Origin: Bacillus proteolyticus
Lineage (GTDB): Bacteria > Bacillota > Bacilli > Bacillales > Bacillaceae_G
Direction: 5' to 3'
Assembly (NCBI RefSeq): GCF_001884065.1
Contig: NZ_MACH01000079.1
Location: 54,786 to 118,785 of the forward strand
Length of the DNA stretch: 64,000 nucleotides
Of the stretch, positions 24,011 through 33,427 are shown one piece after another (the stretch's first letter is position 1; each line of letters opens with the position of its first letter). A model generated the notes under the pieces. The model did no database searches. It saw only the letters and a program-made list of their open reading frames with translations, and was not told the DNA's origin. Both the position numbers and the translations under genes were made by a program.

Positions 24011-24787
24011 CTAAATAATCCCAAACTCTTTTAAAGCAAAAGAAATGCCACCTTCACTTGATTTCTTTGTAACGAAATCTGCTCTTGTTTTTAACTCTTC
24101 TCCGCCATTCCCCATCGCAATTCCTAATCCTACATACTGTAACATCTCAATATCATTCCCACCATCTCCGAATGCAATTGCTTCTGACTTACAAATTTTT
24201 AGATGTTCCAATACCTTTTGAATTGCAGTTAGCTTCGATACTTTATTATCTTCCAACACATTCATAACGTAACCATGAAAACGTTCAAACGTAAGTGCTG
24301 GATATCTTTCAAAGAATTTTTGAGCTTCTGTTTCATCAGCATACAGACATACACAATAAATCTCTTCTGATAAGTTTCTAACTTTGTCAGGATAATGTTC
24401 TAAATTTAACGTTTCATTTAATGCTCGTATTACACGTTCGTCTTTTGAGGCAATACCATTCATTACAAATTCTTCTGTAAAATAAGAAACACTATGACCA
24501 TGTAATTCAGCAAAATTTGAAATATCATGAACAATTTCACTTGAAAGTACCGATTTATGTACAACTTCATCAGCACATTTTATATGTGCACCATTTGCAG
24601 AAATAAACGTATTTATGCCCAGCTCTTTAAATTGTGAGCATAAACTATATGGTCTCCCTGTTGTAACAACTACGTGAATTCCTTTATCTATTAACCTTTG
24701 TATCGCTTCTTTTGTGCTTTCATGCATACTTCTATCAATCTCGCTTAAAAGAGTACCGTCAACATCAAAAAATACAACTTTGTACAT
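24011..24787 (-). CDS. HAD-superfamily phosphatase, Cof type
   Basis: 258 residues. Motif I FFDVDGTLLSE (Asp nucleophile), motif II VVTTGRPYS, motif III lysine in DNKVSKLTAIQKV and motif IV AIAFGDGGNDIEML. The C2-type cap is typical of Cof/YbiV sugar-phosphate phosphatases. The substrate is not known. The gene follows the histidine phosphatase by six bases, so both are probably one transcript. Confidence 0.9.
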   Translation of the reverse strand: MYKVVFFDVDGTLLSEIDRSMHESTKEAIQRLIDKGIHVVVTTGRPYSLCSQFKELGINTFISANGAHIKCADEVVHKSVLSSEIVHDISNFAELHGHSVSYFTEEFVMNGIASKDERVIRALNETLNLEHYPDKVRNLSEEIYCVCLYADETEAQKFFERYPALTFERFHGYVMNVLEDNKVSKLTAIQKVLEHLKICKSEAIAFGDGGNDIEMLQYVGLGIAMGNGGEELKTRADFVTKKSSEGGISFALKEFGII

Positions 24788-24793
24788 ATCCTC

Positions 24794-25384
24794 TTACATT
24801 CCATCTAAATGATTTGTATCATTTATAAAATGAATAGTTTTCTGTTTATCCGTAAGTTCAATCAAACTAATTCCCGTATCTCCCATTTTAAAATAATAGT
24901 CCATGCTAATTGGCATTTGGAAAAACGCTCGTAAAATACTATTTATTACACCACCGTGTGCAACAATTGCAATTCGGTCATATGTATTCTCTGTCACGAT
25001 TTTAGAAAAGATTCCTTCTATTCTCATTCTAAATTCGATAAATGATTCCCCGTTTTCAAAACGATCATGGAGAAATTTTGGCTCTGGATATTTTTTCGCT
25101 TCTTCAAAGGATAAACCGGCTTGTACTCCATTATTAAACTCCATTAATTCTTCTTCTAGTTGAATTGGGCATCCAATTTCTTCCGCTAATGTTTCAGCCG
25201 TTTCTCGAGCACGTTTTAATGTGCTTGCCCAAATGAAATCTGGCGGGAAATCCGCTTTCACTTTCTGTACAAGTCTTTGTACTTGCTGTCTTCCCTTTTC
25301 TGTTAATTCAAAGTCAGCTCGCCCTTCATGTACATTTAATATATCAGCTTCGGATTCTCCGTGTCGTATTAGTAGTATTTGCAT
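24794..25384 (-). CDS. Histidine phosphatase family protein
   Basis: 196 residues. The catalytic RHG triad is LLIRHGESEAD at residues ~5-15; the second His is in IAIVAHGGVINSILR; Arg in TLKRARETAETLAEEIG. Typical of cobC/phosphoglycerate-mutase-like phosphatases acting on small phosphate esters. ATG 25384 has AAGGGGGAAG upstream. First of a two-gene unit with the HAD phosphatase. Confidence 0.9.
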   Translation of the reverse strand: MQILLIRHGESEADILNVHEGRADFELTEKGRQQVQRLVQKVKADFPPDFIWASTLKRARETAETLAEEIGCPIQLEEELMEFNNGVQAGLSFEEAKKYPEPKFLHDRFENGESFIEFRMRIEGIFSKIVTENTYDRIAIVAHGGVINSILRAFFQMPISMDYYFKMGDTGISLIELTDKQKTIHFINDTNHLDGM

Positions 25385-25454
25385 GTTTCTTCCCCCTTAT
25401 CTCCTTAAAACCAAGACTAAATCTTAACACATTATTAAAAATTTTCAAAATAGT

Positions 25455-25494
25455 AAAAGCAATCCCCATTCATAAAAGAATGAAAATTGCTTTT
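25455..25494 (-). terminator. Terminator of the aromatic catabolism operon
   Basis: AAAAGCAAT pairs with ATTGCTTTT, with an inner pair ATTCAT/GAATG. It follows the tautomerase gene, the last gene of the cluster. Confidence 0.75.
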
Positions 25495-25502
25495 ATTACT
25501 AA

Positions 25503-25697
25503 CTAACTTTCTTTTAAACTAGCTTTAGACTTTCCTCCTACTCCCCAATGCGAACTCGGGATTTCATTCACCAGAACACGCACTCTTTCAACATCTACAT
25601 CTAAGTTTTTCGCAACCGCCTCTGTAACATCAAATATTAGATTTTGAATTTGCTCCTTCTTTCTACCTTCTATTATTTGAATTTGTATAATGGGCAT
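25503..25697 (-). CDS. 4-oxalocrotonate tautomerase
   Basis: 64 residues starting MPIIQIQIIEGRKKEQIQNL. After Met removal Pro-1 is the catalytic base; the two Arg of the active site correspond to Arg-11 region and the RVRVLVNEIP segment. It interconverts 2-hydroxymuconate and 2-oxo-3-hexenedioate, feeding the decarboxylase encoded next door (25719). Length and start are those of the family. Known homologues: DmpI and XylH. Confidence 0.88.
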   Translation of the reverse strand: MPIIQIQIIEGRKKEQIQNLIFDVTEAVAKNLDVDVERVRVLVNEIPSSHWGVGGKSKASLKES

Positions 25698-25718
25698 TTT
25701 TATCTCTCGCTTTACTTT

Positions 25719-26507
25719 TTATTCACAAAACATCGCTATACTTCCTAAATCATCAAATTGTGCAATAATAGAATCTCCTGCTTTGAAAGCAATCGCTTCT
25801 GATAATGCTCCACTTAATACAATATCACCTTTCTTTAACCCTTCATTTTGTAAACCAAGTTTGTTTACCGCCCAAGCAATCGCCTCTGCTGGATGTCCCA
25901 GTACAGCTGCCCCCGTTCCAGTTGTAGCAATCTTACCATTTTTCGACATAACCATCCCTACATTAGCTAAATCTATATCTTTAACATCAATCCACTTACT
26001 TCCTAACAAAAATTTTGAAGATGAACAATTATCTGCTATTACGTCAGGTAATGTAAATTTGAAATTTAAATACCTACTATCAATAATCTCTAAAGCTGGC
26101 GCAACATATTTTGTTGCCTTTAATACATCCTCAGCTGTCACATTCGTCCCTTGTAAATCCTCACTCATTAAAAAGGCAATCTCTGGTTCTACTTTTGGAT
26201 GAATCAATGTTTCGTATTGTAATGGCTCCCATTCGAACGCTAACATATCTTCCAACAAATATCCGTATATCGCTTCATCAATACCCATCATTTGTTGTTT
26301 TGCCTTACTTGTTAATCCAAGTTTTACCCCAACTCTTTTAGAACCTTCGTTCATTTTTTGTTCAATTAAACATTTTTGCAATCTATATGCGTCATCCACC
26401 GTTAAATCCGGATGCTTATCTGTTACTTTCACTACTTCTTTTCTATCTTTTTCAGCCTGAAGTAAATAGTCAACAATTTCTATATCTGCTCCTTTTACTA
26501 AAGCCAT
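25719..26507 (-). CDS. 2-oxo-3-hexenedioate (4-oxalocrotonate) decarboxylase
   Basis: 262 residues of the FAH/hydratase superfamily. VGVKLGLTSKAKQQMMGIDE and HPKVEPEIAFLMSEDL (metal-binding Glu pair) are the signature blocks, followed by APALEIIDSRYLNFKF and GTGAAVLGHPAEAIAW. Paralogue of the hydratase at 28453. By analogy with DmpH/NbaG it removes CO2 to give 2-oxopent-4-enoate; deciding which paralogue does which step rests on similarity and order. It overlaps tightly with the aldolase gene (3-base gap). Confidence 0.8.
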   Translation of the reverse strand: MALVKGADIEIVDYLLQAEKDRKEVVKVTDKHPDLTVDDAYRLQKCLIEQKMNEGSKRVGVKLGLTSKAKQQMMGIDEAIYGYLLEDMLAFEWEPLQYETLIHPKVEPEIAFLMSEDLQGTNVTAEDVLKATKYVAPALEIIDSRYLNFKFTLPDVIADNCSSSKFLLGSKWIDVKDIDLANVGMVMSKNGKIATTGTGAAVLGHPAEAIAWAVNKLGLQNEGLKKGDIVLSGALSEAIAFKAGDSIIAQFDDLGSIAMFCE

Positions 26508-26510
26508 CTT

Positions 26511-27536
26511 TTACACCCCCATTTTTATCTTTGCTAATTCTGCTGCGACATCTAAAATCATATCCTCTTGTCCACCAACTACTTTTCTTTTCCCAAGTTC
26601 TATTAAAATATCACGGGAGTCTACACCAAAACGCTTTGCCGCTCTTTCAGCATGTAATAAAAAGCTAGAATATACACCAGCATATCCCATTACAAGACTT
26701 CCTTTTTGAATTTCTTGCGGTGCTGGCAATAAAGGTGCAACAACATCCTCAGCTAAGTCCATCATCTTATATAAATCTATATCTAGCTTATATCCCATAC
26801 GATCTAAAACAGCGAGTAATACCTCTGTTTGGGCATTTCCAGCTCCAGCGCCAAGGCACCGCACGCTTCCATCAATACGTGTCGCACCTTCTTCAATTGC
26901 CACCACTGTATTCGCTACTGCAACAGAAAGATTATTATGACCATGGAAACCAATTTCGACATTTAAAGATTGACGTAATGCTTGAATACGTTCACGTACT
27001 TCGTGAGGCAATAAAGCACCCGCTGAATCCGTTACATAAATCGCCTCAGCACCATAGTCCTCCATAAGCTTTGCTTGTTCTACTAACTTTTCAACCGGTG
27101 CAGAGTGTGCCATCATTAAAAAGCCACACGCTTCCATACCTAACTCACGCGCAAATTGAATATGCTGTGCTGAAACATCTGCTTCTGTTACATGCGTCGC
27201 TACACGAACAAGTTTCGCACCAATATTTGCAGCTTGCTTTAATTCATGGATCGTTCCAATACCAGGAATTAACAAAACAGCTACTTTAGCTTGCTTACAC
27301 TCATCTACCGCTGCTTCAATCAACTTCATTTCATTAACTAATGACTTTCCATATTGTAATGTGGAGCCTCCTAAACCATCTCCATGACTCACTTCAATAT
27401 AATGCATACCGGCCTCATCTAATGCTCTAGTTACAGATCGAACTTGTTCTTCTGTAAATTGATGTTTCATTACATGGCTTCCATCACGTAAACAAACTTC
27501 CGTTATTTTCACTGGTATTTCACTATTTCGCCTCAT
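26511..27536 (-). CDS. 4-hydroxy-2-oxovalerate aldolase
   Basis: 341 residues, TIM barrel. The metal-site start is [19 protein letters not shown] (Asp), the His pair is [17 protein letters not shown], and the C-terminal domain carries [18 protein letters not shown]. It splits 4-hydroxy-2-oxovalerate to pyruvate and acetaldehyde, which is channelled to the partner dehydrogenase (27523). The gene overlaps that dehydrogenase gene by 14 bases, as expected for a complex. Homologues: DmpG, MhpE, NbaI. Confidence 0.93.
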   Translation of the reverse strand: MRRNSEIPVKITEVCLRDGSHVMKHQFTEEQVRSVTRALDEAGMHYIEVSHGDGLGGSTLQYGKSLVNEMKLIEAAVDECKQAKVAVLLIPGIGTIHELKQAANIGAKLVRVATHVTEADVSAQHIQFARELGMEACGFLMMAHSAPVEKLVEQAKLMEDYGAEAIYVTDSAGALLPHEVRERIQALRQSLNVEIGFHGHNNLSVAVANTVVAIEEGATRIDGSVRCLGAGAGNAQTEVLLAVLDRMGYKLDIDLYKMMDLAEDVVAPLLPAPQEIQKGSLVMGYAGVYSSFLLHAERAAKRFGVDSRDILIELGKRKVVGGQEDMILDVAAELAKIKMGV

Positions 27537-28422
27537 TCATTACACCTCTTTTCTTCTCTGAAATGATCCGCATTGCAAATTCTTCACCTACTTTTAATGC
27601 CGCTGCCGTCATAATATCTAAATTGCCAGCATAAGGAGGAAAGTAGTCTCCAGCTCCTTCAACCTCTAAAAATACAGTCACACGATTCCCATCAAACATC
27701 GGCTCTTGTTTTAGAGAATAACCTGGAACGTATGCCCTAACTACTTCAACCATCTTATGAATTGCTTCACGAATAGAATCCTCATCCATATACTTAACTT
27801 CACAATATACTGTATCTCTCATTAAAATAGGAGGCTCCGCAGGATTTAATATAATAAGTGCTTTCCCATAATCTGCTCCGCCAATCTCTTCAATTCCACG
27901 CCTCGTCGTAATTGTAAATTCATCAATATTTGCCCTTGTACCTGGACCTGCACTTAAACTTGAAATAGTTGCAACTATCTCTGCATATGTAACATTTGCC
28001 ACTTCATTAATCGCATGAACAATCGGAATCGTAGCTTGTCCTCCGCACGTAATCATATTAACGTTTTGCTTATCTACAAAATCATTATTTCGGATAGCAG
28101 GACAAACGAACGGTCCGCATGCAGCCGGAGTTAAGTCAATTACTATTTTCCCAAGCTCTCCTAATACTTTTGCATGATAACTATGTGCTTTAGCTGAAGT
28201 TGCATCAAATACAATATCAGCTAAACTTGGATTATCAATTATTGCTTGTATACCATTATCAAAAACCTCGTATCCTGCTTCTTTTGCTCGCTTTAAACCA
28301 TCCGATTTTGAATCTATTCCAATCATGGCATTTAGCTCTATAACTTCACTTTTTCTTAATTTATACATTAAATCCGTGCCAATATTACCCGATCCGATTA
28401 TAGCCACCTTTGCTTTCTCCAC
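27523..28422 (-). CDS. Acetaldehyde dehydrogenase (acylating)
   Basis: 299 residues from GTG 28422 (GGGGGG six bases upstream); TTG 28443 would overlap that site. NAD-binding [17 protein letters not shown] at the start, [16 protein letters not shown] with the catalytic Cys, and [16 protein letters not shown]. It converts acetaldehyde to acetyl-CoA with NAD and CoA, in complex with the aldolase. Homologues: DmpF, MhpF, NbaJ. Last energetic step of the pathway. Confidence 0.93.
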   Translation of the reverse strand: MEKAKVAIIGSGNIGTDLMYKLRKSEVIELNAMIGIDSKSDGLKRAKEAGYEVFDNGIQAIIDNPSLADIVFDATSAKAHSYHAKVLGELGKIVIDLTPAACGPFVCPAIRNNDFVDKQNVNMITCGGQATIPIVHAINEVANVTYAEIVATISSLSAGPGTRANIDEFTITTRRGIEEIGGADYGKALIILNPAEPPILMRDTVYCEVKYMDEDSIREAIHKMVEVVRAYVPGYSLKQEPMFDGNRVTVFLEVEGAGDYFPPYAGNLDIMTAAALKVGEEFAMRIISEKKRGVMNEAK

Positions 28423-28452
28423 ATTTATCCCCCCTTTTTTCAACGCTTTAAT

Positions 28453-29226
28453 CTATATGAATGTTACAGAAACCGATCCAAGTAAACCGAAATCAGCTCG
28501 AATGTTGTCTTCACTTTGAACTGAAACAGCACCAGATAATGCGCCAGGTAAAATTAGTTCCCCTGCTTTCAATCCAATATTAAATTCATAAAGCTTATTA
28601 GCTAACCAAGCAATAGCTTGTGCTGGATGGCCTAATGCAGCCGCGCCAGCACCCGTTGCAATTAAACTATTATTTTTATAAAGCGTCATTCCAGTTGTAC
28701 GTAAATCTACTTTATCGATGCTAGAGAATGTATTACCAATTACAACCTTCGCTGACGAGCCATTATCCGCTACTGTATCAGCTAGTTTAATTTTCCAATC
28801 AGCAATGCGACTATCAATTATTTCAAGTGTAGGTACAACATACTTTGTCGCCATCAGTACATCAATGTATGTAATATTAGGCCCATTTAAATCTTGCTCT
28901 AGCACAAATCCTATTTCTGCTTCTATTTTCGGAGATACAAAGGAACTCATTGAAACTTCACTACCACTTTCTATCTTCATATCATCTAGTAAATGTCCAT
29001 AATCCGGCTCATTTACCCCAAGCATTTGTTGCATTGCAACACTTGTAAGACCAACTTTCTTGCCAATTATGCTACGTCCACTCTCTAACTTTCTCCCTAC
29101 AACTTCAAGTTGAATATTATAAGCATCCTCAACAGATAAATTATCATATCTCTCAGTAAAAGGAAGTATCCCTACACGTGAATTTTCAGCTTGTACTAGT
29201 TCATCGGCTAATTCTTTAATTAACAA
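28453..29226 (-). CDS. 2-keto-4-pentenoate hydratase
   Basis: 257 residues of the FAH/hydratase family. IIGKKVGLTSVAMQQMLGV, SPKIEAEIGFVLEQDLNG (metal site), PTLEIIDSRIADWKI and ATGAGAAALGHPAQAIAW match DmpE/MhpD. It adds water to 2-oxopent-4-enoate, giving the aldolase substrate. Paralogue of the decarboxylase at 25719. TTG start at 29226 with GAGG nine bases upstream. Confidence 0.82.
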   Translation of the reverse strand: MLIKELADELVQAENSRVGILPFTERYDNLSVEDAYNIQLEVVGRKLESGRSIIGKKVGLTSVAMQQMLGVNEPDYGHLLDDMKIESGSEVSMSSFVSPKIEAEIGFVLEQDLNGPNITYIDVLMATKYVVPTLEIIDSRIADWKIKLADTVADNGSSAKVVIGNTFSSIDKVDLRTTGMTLYKNNSLIATGAGAAALGHPAQAIAWLANKLYEFNIGLKAGELILPGALSGAVSVQSEDNIRADFGLLGSVSVTFI

Positions 29227-29284
29227 TTGCTCTCACCTCATTTTTAAATTTATATATCCCTAAATATTCACATTGTAACTAACC

Positions 29285-29322
29285 CCCATCTATCTACTTT
29301 ATTTCCATAAATATTAGATGGG
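29285..29322. other. Inverted repeat inside the catabolic operon
   Basis: CCCATCTA and TAGATGGG are separated by 22 bases in the 128-base gap between the dehydrogenase and hydratase genes, the longest gap within the downstream cluster. It could trim or protect mRNA between the upper and lower pathway genes. Confidence 0.4.
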
Positions 29323-29354
29323 AGTTCTTTGTACTTTAAGTTTAAACATCACCT

Positions 29355-30824
29355 TTATAATTTCATCGTTACTGTCTTAGCTTCCGTATAAAATTCAAAA
29401 CTATGACGTCCACCTTCTCGACCAATCCCGCTTGCCTTCGAACCTCCAAATGGAGTACGTAAGTCCCGAACATACCAACAATTAATCCATAGTAAGCCTG
29501 AATCAATTTGTGAAACCACTCGTTGCGCTCTTCTAAGATCATTGGTCCAAACAACTCCAGCTAGTCCATAAATGGAATCGTTCGCAATGCGAATTGCATC
29601 CTCTTCCGTTTTAAATGGAATAACAACTAGAACTGGACCAAATATCTCTTCTTGTGCTACACGCATACTATTATCAACATCATATAGAATAGTAGGTTCA
29701 TAAAAATTCCCTTCTACTAAACTCTTAACTCTTTTTCCACCATAGGCTAATTTTGCACCTTCCGAAATTCCTATTTCTACATAGCGATCAACCGTTTCTA
29801 AATGAGATTTTGATACTAGTGCTCCCATATCTGTCTCTTCAGAAAGAGGGTTTCCAACTTTTATTCTTTGTGCAGCTGCTACAAATTTTTCTAAAAACTG
29901 TTCATATACACTTTCTTGCACAAGTAATCTCGAACCAGCTAAACAAATTTCTCCTTGGTTCCGATATATAGCTTCAATCGAGCCTTGTACTGCTTCATCT
30001 AAATCCGCATCTTCAAATACGATATTTGCTGATTTACCTCCCAATTCTAATGAAACAGGGATTAAATTCTCTGCTGCATTACGCATAATTGTTTTTCCTG
30101 TATTACTTTCTCCAACAAATGAAATTCTTCTTACAGCTGGATGTGTAGTCATTTGTGTCCCAACAGTACTCCCTGGACCTGTAATAATATTAAGTACACC
30201 TGGAGGTAATCCCGCATCATTTGCAATTTCGCCGAGCATAACTGCACTTAAAGGCGTATAAGAGGCTGGTTTAACAACAACTGTATTACCAGAAGCAAGT
30301 GCCGCTGATGCTTTCCACGTCATTTGCATAAATGGCAAATTCCAAGGAATGATTAAACTAGTCACTCCCGCTGGAGCGTACTTTGCATATGACATAAAAT
30401 TATGTTTGTCATAATGTTCATGTACCAAATATTTAGCCATTTCAGCAAAGAAGCGAAAGTTATGAGCCGCACGTGGTATATCGAATCCTTTACTTTCCTT
30501 AATTGGTTTTCCAACATCAAGAGTTTCTATATACGCTAGTTCATCCACTCTCTCCATAATTAAATCCGACATTTTGCATAAAATATCCGATCGTTCTTCA
30601 ACAGGCATTTTACTCCAAATCCCACTTTTAAATGTTCGTTCTGCCACATCAATTGCTCTTTTTGTATCCTCTTCATTTGCCTTCGCTACAGAAGCTAACT
30701 TTCTATTCGTCGCTGGATTGAACGTATCAAACGTTTCACCACATATGGAATCCACATATTGTCCATCAATAAACAATTTCGCATCTTTTACTTTCATTTT
30801 GTCAGCTAATAATTCTTTGTTCAC
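29355..30824 (-). CDS. 2-aminomuconate (2-hydroxymuconic) semialdehyde dehydrogenase
   Basis: 489 residues, a full aldehyde dehydrogenase. LELGGKSANIVFEDADLDEA holds the base Glu, GEICLAGSRLLVQESVYE the catalytic Cys, and SFVGESNTGKTIM the nucleotide-binding region. By position it oxidises 2-aminomuconate 6-semialdehyde to 2-aminomuconate with NAD (NbaE/AmnC role); the related DmpC/XylG use the hydroxy analogue. Start is GTG 30824 with AGGAGG eight bases upstream. Confidence 0.87.
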   Translation of the reverse strand: MNKELLADKMKVKDAKLFIDGQYVDSICGETFDTFNPATNRKLASVAKANEEDTKRAIDVAERTFKSGIWSKMPVEERSDILCKMSDLIMERVDELAYIETLDVGKPIKESKGFDIPRAAHNFRFFAEMAKYLVHEHYDKHNFMSYAKYAPAGVTSLIIPWNLPFMQMTWKASAALASGNTVVVKPASYTPLSAVMLGEIANDAGLPPGVLNIITGPGSTVGTQMTTHPAVRRISFVGESNTGKTIMRNAAENLIPVSLELGGKSANIVFEDADLDEAVQGSIEAIYRNQGEICLAGSRLLVQESVYEQFLEKFVAAAQRIKVGNPLSEETDMGALVSKSHLETVDRYVEIGISEGAKLAYGGKRVKSLVEGNFYEPTILYDVDNSMRVAQEEIFGPVLVVIPFKTEEDAIRIANDSIYGLAGVVWTNDLRRAQRVVSQIDSGLLWINCWYVRDLRTPFGGSKASGIGREGGRHSFEFYTEAKTVTMKL

Positions 30825-30836
30825 CTTCTTTACCTC

Positions 30837-31295
30837 CTACTCCTCAATTTCTAAAACCATCTCAATTTCAATTGTTGTGTTATTAGGTAATTGAGCCATA
30901 CCGACTGCAGAGCGAGCGTGTTTTCCCTTTTCTCCAAAAATCTCTACTAATACATCAGATGCCCCGTTCATTACTTTTGGCTGATTGATAAAATCCTCCG
31001 TACTATTTACAAAGCCAAGCAGCTTTACAACTCGTTTCACCTTATTTAAATCACCTAGTTCATTTCTTACAACACTTAATAAATTCAACATGGATTGTCT
31101 CGCTGCTTTATATCCATCATCAATCGATATATCCTTTCCTAATTTCCCGTGATACTCATCTACACCTTGTCCAGCAGTAAATAATAAGTTACCTACTTTT
31201 ACACAACTAACATAATTTCCAACCGCTGGGCGAATAGCTGGTAGTGTAATTCCCAACTCTCTTAATTTATCCTCAGGTGTTTGTACTCTCTGCAT
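30837..31295 (-). CDS. RidA-family 2-aminomuconate deaminase
   Basis: 152 residues of the YjgF/RidA fold. Blocks: AVGNYVSCVKVGNLLFTAGQ, RQSMLNLLSVVRNELGDLN, and SARSAVGMAQLPNNTTIEIE-like (ARSAVGMAQLPNNTTIEIEM). It lies between the decarboxylase and dehydrogenase genes, the place of NbaF/AmnD, which releases ammonia from 2-aminomuconate. ATG 31295 overlaps the end of the decarboxylase gene by 23 bases. Confidence 0.82.
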   Translation of the reverse strand: MQRVQTPEDKLRELGITLPAIRPAVGNYVSCVKVGNLLFTAGQGVDEYHGKLGKDISIDDGYKAARQSMLNLLSVVRNELGDLNKVKRVVKLLGFVNSTEDFINQPKVMNGASDVLVEIFGEKGKHARSAVGMAQLPNNTTIEIEMVLEIEE

Positions 31296-32310
31296 ATGCT
31301 ACACCTCGTTTTTTTATATCAATATTTAAAAATTCTGCTGCATTTCCTCCAAGCATTGCTGCTTTTTGTTCCTCGGATAAACCAGATGTTTCATCAATCA
31401 CTCTACCTGGATCAATTTCTCGCAATAAAAACGGATAATCCGAACCCATGAAAATCTTTTCATGTCCAAATCTTTCAATCATGTATTTCAAATTCATAGG
31501 ATCATAATTTAAAGAATCAAAATAAAATTTCTTTGCATAATAACTAGGAGGATGTGTAGTCAAACGTAAATGAGGCCATACTTTCCAGCCTTGATCCAAT
31601 CTTGGCAAAATATACGGAAAAGATCCGCCGCCATGCGCAAAACAAACTTTTAACCGTGGAAACTTCTCCATTATTCCACTACATATAAGTGTAGCTGCTG
31701 CAAGCGCCGTTTCACTTGGCATACCGACTGTATACATAAAATTATGGTGTGGCATTCTATCGCGTCCTAACGTTTCCCACGGATGGATAAAAATCGGAAC
31801 TTGCCACTTTTCAGCCATTCGAAAGAATTCAATAAACGATGGATCATCTAAATTTTTACCATTTACGTTTGTGCCAATTTCAATACCATGTAAATTTAAT
31901 TCCGTTATGCAACGTTCCATTTCACGAATTGCAGTTTCTCCATCTTGCATCGGAACCGTTCCTAACCCTACAAAACGATCTGGATGTGCTGAAACTGTTT
32001 CTGCAATAAAATCATTTTGAATACGTGCCATACTTTCGGCTTCCTCTGGTTTTGCCCAATACGAAAATGTAACAGGGATTGGCGATAAAACCTGAATATC
32101 TACACCTTCACGGTCCATATCTTCAATTCTTTTCTTAGGGCACCATACTTGGTCTGTCACATCACGAAAATTTTTCCCTCCAACCATAATACTTGCACCA
32201 CATGTACAAGTCCGATTCAATATTGGCCAACGACCACCACCAAACTTCTCTTCAAAATCCGGAAAAGTTTCAGGAATAATATGTGTATGAAAATCTATTC
32301 GCACTTCCAT
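31273..32310 (-). CDS. 2-amino-3-carboxymuconate 6-semialdehyde decarboxylase (ACMSD)
   Basis: 345 residues, amidohydrolase superfamily. Zinc ligands are HTHII at residues 8-10 (DFHTHIIPE), a His in IFIHPWETLGRDR, FAHGGGSFPY and the Asp of MGSDYPFLL. Removal of CO2 from the ring-cleavage product avoids spontaneous closure to quinolinate. ATG 32310 is nearly inside GGAGG; GTG 32304 has better spacing. Overlaps the dioxygenase gene by 16 bases. NbaD/AcmsD counterpart. Confidence 0.9.
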   Translation of the reverse strand: MEVRIDFHTHIIPETFPDFEEKFGGGRWPILNRTCTCGASIMVGGKNFRDVTDQVWCPKKRIEDMDREGVDIQVLSPIPVTFSYWAKPEEAESMARIQNDFIAETVSAHPDRFVGLGTVPMQDGETAIREMERCITELNLHGIEIGTNVNGKNLDDPSFIEFFRMAEKWQVPIFIHPWETLGRDRMPHHNFMYTVGMPSETALAAATLICSGIMEKFPRLKVCFAHGGGSFPYILPRLDQGWKVWPHLRLTTHPPSYYAKKFYFDSLNYDPMNLKYMIERFGHEKIFMGSDYPFLLREIDPGRVIDETSGLSEEQKAAMLGGNAAEFLNIDIKKRGVAYAESTNT

Positions 32311-32834
32311 TCCTCCACTTCTTCTGGCATAATGTGACCACAGTTTTTACATGCACGAATTTCCTTATTTGAATTAAAACTATGAATTGCTTCTTTGACT
32401 TGTTTTTCAATATCATTTAATTGAACACGTACACGATGCATTTCATGATTACACTCGTCACAGAACCAAACGAAATCCTCAAGTTCTCCTTGGCTACGTT
32501 TCCTTTCAATTACTAGTCCATACGTATTAGCAACGCGATGTGGTGAATGAGGTACCATAGCTGGTAGCATAAATACATCCCCTTCTTTTACTGTGACAAC
32601 TTCTCGCTTACCTTCCTCTGTAATACACTCCACATAACAGTCACCTTTAATTTGATAGAAAAATTCATCTGAAGGATCTACGTGGAAATCACGTCTTCTA
32701 TTTGGACCACCTAATATCATGGCGATAAACTCCGAATCTTGCCAAATAACTTTGTTATTTACTGGCGGCTTCAATAACTCCTTATTTTCATCAATCCATT
32801 TTAGTAAATTAAAAGATTGTAATGTTTTAGACAT
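32295..32834 (-). CDS. 3-hydroxyanthranilate 3,4-dioxygenase
   Basis: 179 residues, cupin with the Fe(II) ligands in RRDFHVDPSDEFFYQIKGD (His, Glu) and VPHSPHRV. The C-terminal tail has two CxxC knuckles, CDEC and CKNC, the rubredoxin-like site of the bacterial enzyme. It opens the ring of 3-hydroxyanthranilate with O2. ATG 32834 has GAGGAGG upstream. NbaC/HAO counterpart. Confidence 0.92.
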   Translation of the reverse strand: MSKTLQSFNLLKWIDENKELLKPPVNNKVIWQDSEFIAMILGGPNRRRDFHVDPSDEFFYQIKGDCYVECITEEGKREVVTVKEGDVFMLPAMVPHSPHRVANTYGLVIERKRSQGELEDFVWFCDECNHEMHRVRVQLNDIEKQVKEAIHSFNSNKEIRACKNCGHIMPEEVEEWKCE

Positions 32835-32862
32835 TTTGTTTCCTCCTCATTATTTCTTTTAT

Positions 32863-33411
32863 TTATATCGTTTTAAAAGACCAACCGAGTAAAGAGCTAG
32901 ACTTTTGCAACTCTCCATGACATACATAATTTCTAATTCTCGTTGAAGATATTCGCTCACCGTCTTCACAGCAAACATCTTTCACTATAGAAATATTGAA
33001 GTGTTCTCTTAGCAGCTCTATATTACCTTCTCGATTTTTTCCGAACCTAAAATCTTGACCGATATAAATGTCTACAGGATTTAGCCTTTTTAAATCTTGA
33101 ACAAAACAACTCGCACTTTTTGTTATATATGACTCATCAAACCGTATTACAACCACATGTTCAACACCGAGATTTTGAAGACGTTCCACCTTCTCTTCAA
33201 CGGGTGTTAATATTTGTGCTCCTTGAAAATAAGAGCGTGGTGGTGGATCAAATGTATACACAACATTTGTTATCTTTAATTCCTTTGCCTTCTCAACCGC
33301 ATTTTTAACAACAGATTGATGTCCTTTATGTACACCATCAAAAGCACCTATTGAGACAATGGATTTCGTTAATTCAGGTATACACTGCTCATGTATATAA
33401 ATAATTCTCAT
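32863..33411 (-). CDS. Single-domain FAD synthetase (RibF N-terminal domain only)
   Basis: 182 residues from ATG 33411. Nucleotidyltransferase motifs are SIGAFDGVHKGHQSVV (HxGH-like), TFDPPPRSYF, DIYIGQDFRFGKNREG and ISSTRIRNYVCHGEL. The usual C-terminal riboflavin kinase domain of RibF is absent. It would adenylate FMN to FAD near the FADH2-using monooxygenase. A comparable gene accompanies the anthranilate 3-monooxygenase of Geobacillus thermodenitrificans. It lies 16 bases after the IclR gene. Confidence 0.82.
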   Translation of the reverse strand: MRIIYIHEQCIPELTKSIVSIGAFDGVHKGHQSVVKNAVEKAKELKITNVVYTFDPPPRSYFQGAQILTPVEEKVERLQNLGVEHVVVIRFDESYITKSASCFVQDLKRLNPVDIYIGQDFRFGKNREGNIELLREHFNISIVKDVCCEDGERISSTRIRNYVCHGELQKSSSLLGWSFKTI

Positions 33412-33427
33412 CTCTCTTCTTCTAGTG

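Noticed and set aside
26387-27289. Several plus-strand frames opposite the aldolase and hydratase genes
   Set aside because: All are antisense shadows of strongly conserved catabolic genes and are rich in Leu/His/Pro as expected for such shadows.
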